NCBI GenBank assembly: GCA_033297075.1
Contig: MU858046.1
Coordinates: 868,001 to 932,000 of the forward strand
Direction: 5' to 3'
DNA length: 64,000 nt
From: Rhypophila decipiens
Taxonomy: Eukaryota; Ascomycota; Sordariomycetes; Sordariales; Naviculisporaceae
Shown here: positions 10,397-21,912 of the stretch, one piece after another
Position numbering within the stretch: the first letter of the stretch is position 1
Layout: each line of letters opens with the position of its first letter
Notes under the pieces: generated by a model
Databases searched by the model: none
The model's input: the letters and a program-made list of their open reading frames with translations, nothing else
Told to the model about the DNA's origin: nothing
Made by a program: the position numbers and the translations under genes

Positions 10397-12621
10397 TCAA
10401 TATCCAGCAAGACATTTCTTAATCTCGTCAAGGTACCTCTCGCGGATGGCCCGACGGTTGACCTTCTGAGTAGCAGTAACGAGCCCCTAAAAGCACCACA
10501 TTAGTCACAATGTCTAGAAACATAAAAGGAAAAAGGCAGATACTCACATTGGCAGGGGTCCACTCCTCCTCAAGAAGAACAACACCAACGACAGTCTCCA
10601 AGGAGGAGAGTTTGGGTTCGGAATTCCTCGCAACGTCCTGGAGGTCCTTTAGAACGGCCTGTCTGACCTTGGGATTCTTATGCATGCCATAGGTGCTAAC
10701 TCCCAACTGTTTAGCCTTCTGAGCGAGGACCTTCTCGTTGGGATGGATGATGGCAATCGGCCTGGAACTGGTTTCGTCGCCGTAGACGATCAAATTGTTG
10801 ACGACAAGAGCGCTTCGATAGGCAGTCTCGAGCTTTTCCAGCGCAATGTACTCTCCTCCCTGGAGCTTGATGAGGTTCTTGACGCGATCAATCACCTTGA
10901 GGTGGCCATTTTCGTCGAATTCACCAACATCACCAGTCTTGAACCAACCATCGGGTGTGAATGCTTTCTTTGTCTCTTCAGGGTTCTCGTAGTATTCTTT
11001 TACCACAGCCGGCCCACGAATCAGAATCTCTCCCTGCGGCGGGATAGAAGTGGCCGAGTAGTTGAGTTCAGGAACAGAGACCAGCTTGATCTCAACGGCA
11101 GCCGGCGGCGGCCCAATGGCTTTAGGAGTCCATTGGAGAGGTGCACCAAGGGCACCGTTGCCGCACGTTTCTGTGAGACCGTAACCGCTTATCATAGGGG
11201 CGACAACCAAGCTCAGGAAATTGAGCGTGTTCTGCGAGATACCACTGGCTCCGTTGACGATAAAGCGAAGTCTACCACCCGTATTGGTGCGGACTGCGGT
11301 GAAAACATTGTCACACAACTTTGCAGCAGCCAGCCAATTTTTCTCTACAAGATATCTTTTGGCCTTGACTGCCCCCGAAAAGATATTGCGTTTTATCCAG
11401 CCTGACTCGTTGACCTTTGTTTCGACGCCCTTCTTCACGGTCTCCCAGACTTGGGGAACTCCGACCATGACGGTGGGTTTGAACGCTCGCATGTCGCCTG
11501 TGCAGTTTCGCATACTCGTGTCAGAAAGCGTGCGCACGCTGCCATAGCCGAGAGTAGCACCAGCAAAGATGACGGCGTTCTCGAGGACGAGCTCAAAGAT
11601 GTGGGCCAGAGGAAGATAAGCAAGGATGTCGTCCTGGTGACTGACGGATTCTTGCACCACGGCGTAGATACCGGCCACGGCTGCGACGAAGTTGGCGTGA
11701 GTGACAGGAACGCCCTTGGGCACACCACTAGTGCCCGAGGTATACATGATGCAGTACGTCTCTGTGGTATTAGGCGGGACGGGGTCGACGGGGTTTTCCT
11801 CGCCAAGAGCGCGAAGTTGCTCGTAGGAGAGTACAGTGAGGTCTGGGTGCTCCGACCTGAACTTGTCAATCTGGGACTGTGGGACAGGCTGGTTGCTGAG
11901 ATCGTTATATACAACAGTTGTGACCGAGTATGCCTTCTTCAGGGGAGTTGAGACGGTGTTCAGGAGATGAGGATCGACGTATATGGCCTTGGGCTGGGTT
12001 TGGAGTAGGGAAACCTCGACACCCTGCTCGCCGAGGGTATCGTATGCCGTGACAATGGTCATGGCCTGCGAAGAGGCTGCATGGGACATGCCGAGCCATT
12101 GCTGACTGTTGGTCGTGTTAGCACTCGTGTTTGCTTCTTCACCATAAATGCGAAACGTACCTTGTTGAGGCAAACAGGTGAACTTTGTCCTTGGGTTCGA
12201 GACCGAGTTTTCTGAGACCGGAGCCTAGTTGCAGAACCTGGGTGAAGTATTCCAGATAGGTGAGATACTTGTAGTCTGAGAGCTCGAAGTAGGTCCACTC
12301 CTTTTCGACCTGAACCTCTTTGCCGTCGGCATCCTTCTTGGGGACCTTGGTTATCTCCTTGTGCTCCTTGATCAACGTTCTGCTACCGACGGCGGGTTCG
12401 TTGGAATATGTTTCGGCGCTCCTTCTGAGAATATCAAACGTGGTGTAGAGGTCGGGAGCAGGACGTTCCCAGAGGCCATGCCTGGCCTTGGGATGGCGAC
12501 GGGGTGCCGTCTCGCTCAAGTTGGTCTCGCCACGGACAACAGCGATATCTGGAACCTCGATGCTAAAGGGCGGCGCTTGAACCATGAACAAGGGCGTCTG
12601 GCCCGTGAGGTGAAACGCCAT
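10397..12621 (-). CDS. faa1: Long-chain fatty acid-CoA ligase (FAA1/FAA4 type)
   Basis: Three exons: 12621-12161, 12105-10548 and 10486-10397. Introns are 55 and 61 bp, and the joined frame encodes 702 aa, the usual fungal size. It belongs to the adenylate-forming enzyme family and should convert long-chain fatty acids, ATP and CoA to acyl-CoA for lipid synthesis or oxidation. The ATP-binding motif Y-T-S-G-T-S-G-V-P-K-G starts near residue 275. The acyl-CoA synthetase signature D-G-W-F-K-T-G-D-V-G-E-F begins the C-terminal region, followed by D-R-V-K-N-L-I-K and the G-G-E-Y-I adenylation-hinge segment. No peroxisomal SKL-type tail is present (it ends A-G-Y), so it is more like yeast Faa1/Faa4 than the peroxisomal enzyme. 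The start is the ATG just before the conserved F-H-L-T-G segment. An in-frame upstream ATG would add 34 residues that do not look conserved. Confidence 0.94.
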
Positions 12622-14063
12622 AGTTGCGTGATCCTCGCTTTCCGCCTCGAAGCCTTTGCTTTGCAATCGGGATGCCCAGGATGGAGCAAAAGAGAAGGAA
12701 AGAGGAGATGGGAAGGAGCACACCCGGAAACTTCAGATGTAGTTGTAATCAGACGAACAAGCCCGAGGTTGTCAGCCGCCGCAGGTTCCACTTGTAAAGC
12801 TTAAAGTGCAAAGTATGAAGAAGGTGGTCGGTCTGTTGTTTGGCGAAACCCAATTTCCGATGGGACGACCGGGAAAGCGTGGCTGCCTCGACCTTTTCCA
12901 CCATTTAGCTTGCCGACATCCAAAGTACTCAGAAAATGACGTCGTGCGAGATTGCCGGTGATGTTTTTTTATCTGTTATAACTTGGTTGAGATTAATGGC
13001 TAAGGGTTGAAGGGATCACAACACAATAATGGGGCCCATCCGAAGGGATAGAAGCTGTCTTTTATCCAGCATTGACCACTCCCTCATTTCTTTCACCAGC
13101 TATCATTTCTCGTCTCATCAACACCAGGGATTCTCAACAAAAAAGCCAACAAACTCAATGACGACTTACACATGCACTGAAATGGGGGCTTTAGCAAAGG
13201 AACTACCAGCTTACAACCGAGGTAGGATGACCATGAATTAAGCCACACCCACTGATTGTCGCAAATTATATTGTTGTCGTTGATAACTCAAGACCGAAGC
13301 AGGCTGAAAAATGCCACCTGACACATAGCTGGGCAATAGGCTGACATCGGAATGTCCTTGGACGGCAGGCCAGCTGCACCTTCTTTCACTTGGCATGGAA
13401 ATGCCGAGGTCCAAGCAAAAGCTGTTGAGAATGTTAATTCACACGCAATATCAATTCGCTCGCTGTTGCTCTGTCGCGTACTCTCACGGCAGAAGGGTGT
13501 AGATATGTGGAATTACGGTGAATCAAGTCAAGCACCAGTGACAGGCACTACGTAAGGTAATCGACAGCCCTACGACGGCCAAGATTATAGCGCTACCCCG
13601 GATTTAAAGCCTGACAGCTGAGTATTTACCCCGCTATATCTAGCCGTTTCAGCACTATTCTCGACGGAGGAGCAGGTCTGGGCCTAGGTCTAATTCAACC
13701 AGGGGCGCCTGTCAGAATCCGGATGAAAGTCAATCGCAGCAGTCCCTGGTATACATCATGATCATATTCTTTTCAGTGTCGGTCGACCGATTAGAGCAGA
13801 TGCCGTGATGGCGGGAAGTATGATCAAAGAAAATCTAAGGCCCAAGCAGAGGGATTCGTACCCATGCCGTCAACGAAGGCTGTCATTGGGCAGCATCATC
13901 GTTCTCGGCACAAAATCCGCCCGTGGGATTACTTCAGATGGTGGACGGTGACGACGACTTCAGCCTCAACTTCTCAACATCTTACCTAAAAAAGATCATA
14001 GGACGTATATCGGATTGATCCCACTTGGCAGTTCAATCCCAAGTACGGACCAAGAAGCCCGAG
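12622..14063. promoter_or_regulatory. Divergent upstream region of acyl-CoA synthetase and Zn2Cys6 genes, with CCGAGG sites
   Basis: Three copies of the hexamer CCGAGG lie at 12763-12768, 13217-13222 and 13404-13409, that is 142 to 790 bp upstream of the acyl-CoA synthetase ATG. This hexamer is the core recognised by the fungal fatty-acid-responsive Zn2Cys6 factors FarA/FarB (Aspergillus) and CTF1 (Nectria). Roughly 0.5 copies per kb on both strands would be expected by chance. Induction by fatty acids is therefore a reasonable inference. The rest of the interval shows no gene. Confidence 0.4.
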
Positions 14064-15559
14064 ATGGAGAAAGAATGGAACTTCGATTCTCCCCAGGAAC
14101 TGATGTCGAACTCGGCTTCATCGAGGAACAGCACGACGCCAGCGCCAGATTCAAACCAGCAGGCACCAGATTCACCAGCAACTGGACCTCAGTCAAGTAC
14201 CAGAGTGCGACGCAAGCCCATCCCACGCAAGGGCCATACCAAGTCCCGCCGTGGCTGCTACAACTGCAAAAGCAGAAAAGTCAAATGTCAAGAGAACCTC
14301 CCGACTTGCCTGAACTGTAACAGAATTGGTCTTGTCTGTGAATATCCCGAGCCGACCCAGGTCTTGATCAGGAGACCAGTGCCAGCATCGTTGCCAGCGC
14401 CGGAAAGCTCCCTTCAGCCAGTCCCAGCTCCAAACCTGTTCACAGTGGATGACTTGCGTTTCTTCCACCATTTTGTCGTCACAGCCTATCCTCCTCTGCC
14501 CATAAAACGTGATGACATATGGAGAGAGGTAGCCCAGATATCATATGGTGTTTGTCTCCCCTTCCACCTATTACTTGGACGAGTAGCACCGTAGATGACT
14601 AACCCGCTCTCTCTCTCGCTGTAGTATGACTACCTGGTGCATGCCATGCTCGGATTGGCGGCTTCACATCTCAGTCTATACGGCCAGGACTACACATCAC
14701 AGGCCTTGTCACACCGCGTTCAAGCCATACAGTCTCTCAACAAATCCTTGAACAAGCCATGTTCGTCCCGGGCCGAGGGAGATGCCCGGTTTGGTGCCAT
14801 CATGGCCCTGACCTTCCAAGCGTCGTGTATGCCCGAGGGCATGGTTGAGTTTCTCTCCATGGTCAGAGGCTGCCACATAGTTGCTGCCCACTCCATGCCG
14901 AGCTTCGAGGCATCGGCCTTCGAGTCATTTACTGCCAACGGCTACACCAGCAGTATCAGAAAGCTGATCGCACCAGGGGGCTTTGTCGAGACCTCGGACG
15001 TGGCCTTGTTTGATGGCTTCTCCCTCTCAGTCCGGGCTCTTGGTCCGCTCTGTAAAAGTCCATTAGAGATCAGGTTTCTGGCAAACACAGAACGTATCCT
15101 CAAGTTGACCAAGACGTCGGTTCTAGAATGTAAGTCCAACCTGATTGGTCTCGCATCATTTCTGTCCAAGAACTAGTCTAACAAGCCACAAACAATACAG
15201 CATTTGCCCTGTTCACATCCTTGTACGACATAATAAGCGAATCCAGCAACGACGAATTCGCCTCTTTCACGGAACCAACAAACTACGCTGCACAGCTGCT
15301 CTTGATCCATTTCATCTTGATCGAGTACCTGATCGGCGAAGCTGCCCTGGGAGATGTCGGCGTCCGCTTCGGGTTCCGCAGACGTGTGTGCATCAAGTGG
15401 TTGAACAACCTCGCCGATTCACTCCCCCCCGAGTACCAGCCATATCTGAAATGGCCCAAGAAGTACTGCGAGCTCTTGAGACACCAGAAGAACCCCTTGG
15501 TTCTGAGAGGAACTGCTGCTCTCTCCTCTCCTGCTCCCTCAACCTCGACCATATCTTGA
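14064..15559 (+). CDS. Zn2Cys6 fungal transcription factor
   Basis: Exons 14064-14549, 14625-15129 and 15201-15559 encode 449 aa. The zinc cluster C-x2-C-x6-C-x6-C-x2-C-x6-C uses Cys65, 68, 75, 82, 85 and 92. It is preceded by a basic stretch (R-V-R-R-K-P) and followed by a Pro-rich linker, then by a helical region such as these regulators use for dimerisation and effector control. It should be a nuclear DNA-binding regulator, with target unknown. The first intron's donor is GTTTGT, chosen because the nearer GTGTTT donor would create a stop. Branch site and acceptor (GCTGTAG) are ordinary. The start is the first in-frame ATG. An AG at the end of CTTGGCAG at 14028 leaves open a noncoding or short coding upstream exon. 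A 61-bp repeat begins 34 bp after the stop codon. Confidence 0.85.
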
Positions 15560-15593
15560 CCACAACTCTCCCAAATGCCAAGAGGAGCATCGT

Positions 15594-15654
15594 ACGGCCC
15601 ACAACAGAACGAGGCTCCTCACCTCGTCCTACAAACGAGTCTTGCGATGCCGTC
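15594..15654 (+). repeat. 61-bp direct repeat, left copy
   Basis: It matches 21852-21912 at 59 of 61 positions, and the two differences are adjacent. Read on the minus strand it encodes the last residues R-H-R-K-T-R of the RTA1-like protein, then a changed residue and a stop. No other part of an RTA1 gene continues past 15654. It therefore looks like a severed copy of that gene's 3' end, placed just after the Zn2Cys6 gene. Confidence 0.9.
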
Positions 15655-16187
15655 TTCCCCCTACGGGAGAGGGTTATATGTGTGCTCCGGGTGATCTGAA
15701 TCCAGGCCTGACTGCTCACTCTTTGTGTGTCTCACCCCCAATGATTGCCGGGGACGCAGCAGCGTGGTTGTCGGATGAGCCCTGAGCCCTTGTTTCGCTG
15801 CACAGAGATACGATAGTCGTGCACTTCATCACATGGTGGCTCAGCGTAGATGCCCTCGTGGCTTCGGTCTTTGTAAAACAAGATCTGAACTCGGCTTGGC
15901 GATGCCATAAATGCTTCCACTTCTGGTCAGGATGTGGTACGATGCTGTCACACGCTGACGTACCCTTGTCTTCCAATACAGAGTCTTTCTCGGTCCGATT
16001 GTGTTCGACGCCGCTGCTCATGAGAAAAGAGACCAGCGATGTGTTTTCAGGTGTGAATTCAACCTACACTCTCCCCCCAGATCTAAAAGACTTTTGTTTG
16101 TATGGATTTGATTCTTACTTGTCTTATCTATCATCTAACTCTCTCCCAACTTCATTCACAACCCAGAAGATTTCCTTTCTGCACTGC
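15655..16187. other. Intergenic, left end of the repeat-bounded block
   Basis: It holds the 3' flank of the DUF3176 gene. No gene, transposon end or terminal inverted repeat is visible at the junction with the 61-bp repeat. Confidence 0.45.
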
Positions 16188-18760
16188 TTATAGAGGCTGA
16201 CTCTCTTCCTGTCCCCTTTGACACTTCTTGTTCACCATTGGCATAGTATTCCGACGAGTTTCAATCCCTGGTCGTGCAGGTGGCTCCCCGATGGGCTGGG
16301 ACATCAGCACTATAACTCCACCTTCCATCCTGGCCATCATCTGCTTAGCCTCCTGCTTCATCGCTTTGATACTAGTATCCCGCCGAACTGGGCGCTGCGC
16401 TTCGAGTTGTCGTGCACCGTCGTCAGTGTCACTGGCATCACACGACTGACTCCGTGACTTCGAGTTGCTAGTCGTAGATACGGTTGACTCGTCGGATGAT
16501 CCCGACCCCAGCCCGGGCTTGTCATAACACCCGCACTTGTCATTCATCTGCCGTTTGAAACAATCGTCAAGATTTGTCCTGTCATGAGGAGCAGGACTGC
16601 CAACCTCATCCCCTCGGCGGTGTCTCATGTCTCCAGGCAAAGCAAACAGCGTAGCCAAGGCCGAGCTCTTGACCACTGGAACCCCCGGCATCCGTCTCGT
16701 CGCCAGGACAGTGCAAACGAACAGCACGATCGACGCGACCAGCTGGACGACTAGAAAGGCCAGCCAGCCCCACCGGACGTGGATATACGTCTCAGGGGAG
16801 AGGACAGTGCCGACGACGGGAAACGAGTTGGGTGTGGATCGGTAAGGCGGGATGGAGCGGAATCTGATAATAAATAGATCTGGGTTAGTACTGCAACGGT
16901 TGTACATGCATCCATGCGTGGATGTGGTATTAAGGTGGTCGGTATGAAAACGTACCCATTTGTGATACTCACTGCCACGTTGTTCGCCAAGTTGTGCAGC
17001 CTCTGCGACTGCAGACCAGCGTCACCATTCCCATCACTCAGCAGAGCAGAACCGCTGGAATTTCCAACCCTGTCCGTACCACCTTGGTCGTCCGCTGAGA
17101 CATACCCATAAACCGCATGAGCCAGGGTCGGCAGCCCGCTGTTCCCTGCAAGAACCATGTGATCCATCCCGTCCCAGGCCCAGATCCCCGTCGAGTCTTG
17201 CGTGATGTACTTGGCCAGGAGCGTCAGACTGCGAATATCAGCCGTATAGTTCTTGTGTTCGCCTGTTGAGTTATTAAGGCTACCCCGTAGTGTCAGTAAT
17301 CCAAGGTTGGGATTCCTCCCGTCCTGGACGCAGTCGGTGAACTGCGCGCCTCCGCTCACCACCTTGGGTGCCGTGCAGTTGATTTTTACCCCTGTGCTCT
17401 CGTCGTCGTCATCGTCATGGGCCACAACGTCATATGTCGATGAGAGGAGCTCTGTTTTGGCGGTTCCGTTGTCCACCCTGACAGAATAAGTATTAACGCA
17501 GACGTAATAGATCATCTCAAAGGCCTGCCAGCGCCACGGGTCGCTTCTGGCGGTGTTCCCACTGGTATAGGTGACGTTGCCCGCGTCGGCCCAGATAACT
17601 TTGTAGCCTGCTACTCGGGCCCTTGACAGGGCTGTACCATCAGGAAAGCTCTTGGTAGACGCGGAGGTAGAAGAGCTGTATACAGTGTAGGAAACAGGAG
17701 CGATAAAATACTCGTTTGAATCCGTATTATTATCGAGACCAGAAAAAGAAATATTGTAGGCCAACGTGCCGTTTAATCGTAGGCTATCCTCGTCGATATA
17801 ACTGTCCCACGCGGTCCAGTCGTCGGCTGTAGAAAAGGGGACTTGTTGGATGACGAGGTTATCAGTGATGTTAGTTACTTTGGAGCACAGGGCGAGACTC
17901 TCAATGGGCTCCCAGGTACAAGTACCGCTAGAGCAAGAAGGGCTCAGCTCTGGGATGAGTGAATCGGTAGGGTGGACGAGGCCCGAGGAGACGTAATTCG
18001 ACACGTCGAGCGACCATGACCCGATGAGTCCGACCCGGCTCTGGTAGTGCTCGACGGCTCTTGTCGTGGCACCGGGAAAGTCGGGGCTGCCGGGGGTGAC
18101 TTGGACCAAGCGGGAGGGATACTCAATTAGGAGCTGTGTGATGGGGGTTGTCGCGATGCTAGTCAGCGAGATGATAGCTCCGACGGCGGCAATGTGCCTG
18201 TATTTTAGCAGCCGGAGGAGCCCAATTGATCCGATGATGCCCCGGCTCGCATTGTCGAAAGTGTGAAAATCTGCGAGAGGCCGCTCGTCATTGGTTGCGA
18301 ACCAGTTCCATTTCCATTGAGAGATGCACTGGACGACTGGGTATATAAAAGCCGCTTTTGTGAAGGTGGTGAAGAAGGCGAGGAAAGTGTTGAGAGTCAT
18401 GTGTATGGGCAGTTTGGGGAGGGGCTGGTTGTCAAACGCATTGAGGACCGTGATGATGACGAGGAAGGTGCAGACACTGATCAGAATACAGGCAGTCTCG
18501 AGCATCCACAACTTGAGTAAGTGTTTCTTGCCACTGCCAGGTGTTGTTGGTCGGTCGTTGCCTTGTCTAGCACCTTCCCACTCCGCAGCTTTGCTATCAT
18601 GCTCGCTGGCAGTGGAGCAAGTGCTTGGGGCACGAGGCCAAGGGGTCACTTTAGTCGAAGAAGTGTATTTCTTGGTACGATCCTGGATGGCATGACTTGG
18701 AATAGTTGAAACTGGTGACGCTCGTTGACGATGAGCAGTAACGGGGTCATAGGGGGACAT
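16188..18760 (-). CDS. DUF3176 family membrane protein
   Basis: Two exons, 18760-16956 and 16863-16188 (intron 92 bp, GTACGT..CAG with CTAAC branch), encode 826 aa. A cytosolic Ser/Thr-rich N terminus leads into two membrane segments (about 84-106 and 121-146), then the family hallmark Q-W-K-W (148-151) and a third membrane segment (about 190-211). A large, probably extracytosolic domain with several N-x-S/T sites follows. After E-T-Y-I-H-V-R-W (626-633) comes the fourth membrane segment (about 633-656), then a long charged tail. This layout is diagnostic of DUF3176, a fungus-specific family of unknown function. An in-frame ATG at 18865 would add 35 residues. The ATG at 18760 is preferred because the extra segment is hydrophobic and unlike the family. 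The gene lies inside the block bounded by the 61-bp direct repeats. Confidence 0.88.
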
Positions 18761-19746
18761 GATAGGTAGCTTCGGGCCAATTAGATGTGCCGGTAAATGT
18801 ATGAACGAATAGATTGTTCTGAAGCGTGACAGCATAACAATTGTCGATTCTGGCAAGATCTGCATATCAAGGTCTGCTTCAGATCGACATGAAGTGATGG
18901 ATTTTATATAAAATGCTTCTTCATATGGTCGTTGGCGATATATTATTTAGCCCAAGCTGATACGGCTCATACATGACACCTGCAACTTCCTAGCCCCCAC
19001 AAGGCAAATTGTTATCTTCAAGGGCATTGCTAACTCAGCTATATATGAAAAAGTTGCGCTGCGCTAGATAGCGATAGGTCCTTTGGTCATTCAGTCTTCA
19101 GCGTGAATAACTTCATTGATCTCGCCGCCGGTAAGCATCAGCAGATTCCAGCAGCCTATCCAGTCGCACTCCCATCTTTGTGGTACCTACTATAAAATAT
19201 ATATGATAGAGACAGACTCAATATCACAGCCACGGGGATATGGATACCCGTTGCAGCTTGAACCGGGCCGAAGCTTGTTTGTGAGGCTGAATTTGTTCAT
19301 GGGGTGGTATCCTGTCTTTAACGGTGGAGGGTACCTCCTCAGTGCGTGTGGTCTGTTTATGATACTAATTGGCAAAACCATCCTGCAGGGCTGTCTTGAA
19401 CGGAGCGCTGTACGTACATAAGTACCTTATATTTGATACACAACCAAGACCACTCGGCAGTTCATTGTCCCAATATAATCGGATAATATCCCGAAATAGA
19501 CGATTGTACGTGACGCTGTTATCAATGTTCAAAGATGGGATCAAGTTCCCCGCTTCAAGAACCTGGAGTTGGAGATTCTGTTCTTAAATGTATTTCTAGA
19601 CCACTGGCATGATCTGAAATCATATCCATTCCCCATAGCATTTCAATTACTTTCATTCCTGACAGCCGTATCTGGCCCCAAACAGGAAATATTCACGGCT
19701 GCCCAAGCGAAAAGACAGCCCCCAATTCACCCCCAAGAGCTTAATC
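18761..19746. other. Intergenic, divergent upstream region
   Basis: AT-rich upstream sequence lies between the DUF3176 gene (-) and the secreted-protein gene (+). TATA-like stretches are present near 18900 and 19190, but none can be assigned to a start site. No gene was recognised. Confidence 0.45.
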
Positions 19747-20229
19747 ATGCTCGGTCTGCAACGATTACTTGCCATTCTCCCCCTCGTCAGCCTCACTACC
19801 TCCCTGGCTGTAGGACCCCGGCAGGCCGACGGCTCAGGCTCAGAGATCGGCCCAGTGTCCTTTCCATGCTACTGGCGCGACCACGACCACGCTACTTGCT
19901 ACGCCCGCGCCAGGTTGTTCAACCAGGAATATACCTGGTGGGTCTGCGACGTCCGAGTGGAGGGTGATTACTGGTATTACAGCTGCAGCAGACAGCAGAA
20001 CTGTATCAATGAGCCTGTTCGCGGGACGGTGTGTCATTTCCTCTGCGACAATATCGAGCTCGGAGTTGACCAAGGCTTGGTGGCTCGATCTTCAACACTG
20101 CCAGTGTTGGGTGCTTCGATACAACGCCGCAACGCAACACCGTTCGACAACAATCCTATAAATGTTATAAACGGTGGCAACCCGAATGATGTCTGCCGCT
20201 ACTACATGAACGGCCGTCCGTGTTGCTGA
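19747..20229 (+). CDS. Small secreted cysteine-rich protein (candidate effector)
   Basis: Intronless 160-residue protein. It has a clear N-terminal signal peptide (hydrophobic core L-L-A-I-L-P-L-V, cleavage probably after S-L-A at 21) and no further membrane segment. The mature chain has ten cysteines (41, 51, 67, 80, 86, 96, 100, 150, 159, 160), enough for five disulfides. Two adjacent cysteines end the protein. The middle is Trp/Tyr-rich, and a dibasic R-R at 127-128 is a possible Kex2 site separating a cysteine-poor region from the tail. No named domain was recognised. Secreted, small and cysteine-rich is the usual description of fungal effectors or antimicrobial proteins, but that role is inference. 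It sits inside the block bounded by 61-bp direct repeats. Confidence 0.75.
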   Translation: MLGLQRLLAILPLVSLTTSLAVGPRQADGSGSEIGPVSFPCYWRDHDHATCYARARLFNQEYTWWVCDVRVEGDYWYYSCSRQQNCINEPVRGTVCHFLCDNIELGVDQGLVARSSTLPVLGASIQRRNATPFDNNPINVINGGNPNDVCRYYMNGRPCC

Positions 20230-21851
20230 CTGGAAGTATTGGGTTCTTCGATAGGTATGATCTGGAATGGATAGCAAACACTTGGCAGGATTCTGGTTGA
20301 TACTTCATAATACATGTGAGCTAGGATGGACTGTTTTTATGGATTCTGGCTTTATGGTTGATTGTCAGTTTCCTGCCTGAAGCAACATGTTGTCAAGAAG
20401 GGTGGATGTCACACAGGTTCTGGCGGCAATTAGGCTTGCCTCTATTAGCAGGAAGGCGACAATAAGATACGCATATCCTGTTGAAGATTGCATAGGATCT
20501 CGTCTCCTACTTGCCTCTCTACCTTGACGTCTGATAAGTAATAGTGACTTGACTCTCCTTCAATCGGGTAATACTTATTCGGCAACTGGTGGGTAGGTAT
20601 TGGGAACCATGGCCACCAATACTGCACCAAATGCAAGTGTTGTTGGACTCACTTCCAATTTGTCGCGCTGGCCCATTTCTTCTGAGCGGTAAAGTTCATC
20701 GATTTCATCTGCGTAAACGTCAAAAATATCAACAGCGGGTTAGTTGGCAGGAAGATACCAGACTGTATTTCCAGCTTCTTTAAATCATCGGCATTACCTC
20801 CGAGGAAGGGGTGCGAGTCACGTCAGAATAAAGGGTCCGAGTGCGGAGAGACAAAATGATGTTTGTGTTTGTTGTTTATTGTGTTTTGAAGTGTGAACTC
20901 AACCCGTGGGATCATCAGCAGGATTCTTGGAGAGTAAGAAGATCGCTTTTAAAGTGATGGACTTGTTGGAAACACTAGTAATTACTAGATAAGTACGTGC
21001 ACGTAAAGAAAGGGGTTAGAAAAGGGGTATTTTGACTGTGGTTGCATTGGTTGTTGTGTGTTGTTCAGGGGTTCGAGGAAGCCGTTAGTCAGGGGCTAGA
21101 AGTAAGGGGGGAGAGCCCCACTTATTCAGCGTGGCTGACTAAGCTGCAACGTGACCACATTGTTAAAAATTCAGCCTGATATACCAGGTTATTAAATTTC
21201 ATTTCCCGTATTGAATAACGTTAAGAAAAAAGACGAAAAGATCGTTCCGTCCAAGACACAGAATTGTCGAATCGGTCCATCGACATAACCATTCTCGCAT
21301 CGACTTCGGGACCGCACGCAACGTCACGGCATGGCAGCCTGAGCCCAATGGCCGAGGCACCCACGGCCTTTTGTCATCCTACATCCTACATCACCACCAT
21401 GATCTTGTGCGTCTGGACGGCGGTCCATCTCAACGTCCCGGAGCATGAGAGCTTTACAAAGGGGCCCGCCGGCCGGCATGTCCCGTGGTACAAAGGCCCG
21501 ACACAGATGCACAGAAAGCTGGGATAGGTCCTGATAGGTATTTTTGTACCCGAGCTGGTCGCATGGACTGCGTTCGAACAGTGCAGCGATGCCAGGATGC
21601 TGTCTAGAAGGATGAGAGCTTTTTTATCTGAGCCTTCCTACCCGAGGTTGGGAGGAGCCGCAACATCACTCTTCCGGCGAGAACGGAGAAGCGCCAGGGA
21701 ACCTAGAGTCTGGGGTTGACGAGATGATCCATACAGCTTCCCCCATAACAAGCTAAAGCGCCGGCAGACTCAAGAGGGGTCTCATCGACGCGGGCCGGGC
21801 GGCGGGCAATATATTACCTGTTTCTGTGCTCATTTTGGGCTCTCCACTGCA
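20230..21851. other. Gene-poor right part of the repeat-bounded block
   Basis: No supported gene. Open frames (for example 21264-21527) lack any recognisable content. The stretch 20.8-21.25 kb has an irregular composition with G-runs and AT-rich pieces, which could be an old transposon remnant, but no terminal repeats or coding relics could be established. Confidence 0.4.
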
Positions 21852-21912
21852 ACGGCCCACAACAGAACGAGGCTCCTCACCTCGTCCTATGAACGAGTCT
21901 TGCGATGCCGTC
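21852..21912 (+). repeat. 61-bp direct repeat, right copy
   Basis: It is the partner of 15594-15654, in the same orientation. Here the repeat covers the true 3' end of the RTA1-like gene on the minus strand (stop codon at 21889-21887) and about 35 bp beyond it. It includes a short inverted repeat ACGAGG...CCTCGT that could form a small hairpin just downstream of the stop. Confidence 0.9.

Noticed and set aside
16914..16955. GTGAGT donor at 16971 for the DUF3176 intron
   Set aside because: Joining there breaks the reading frame. The GTACGT donor at 16955 keeps the frame and joins to the conserved E-T-Y-x-H-V-R-W exon.
20800..21250. Possible LTR or transposon remnant
   Set aside because: Irregular composition only. 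No terminal repeats, primer-binding site or coding relic could be shown.
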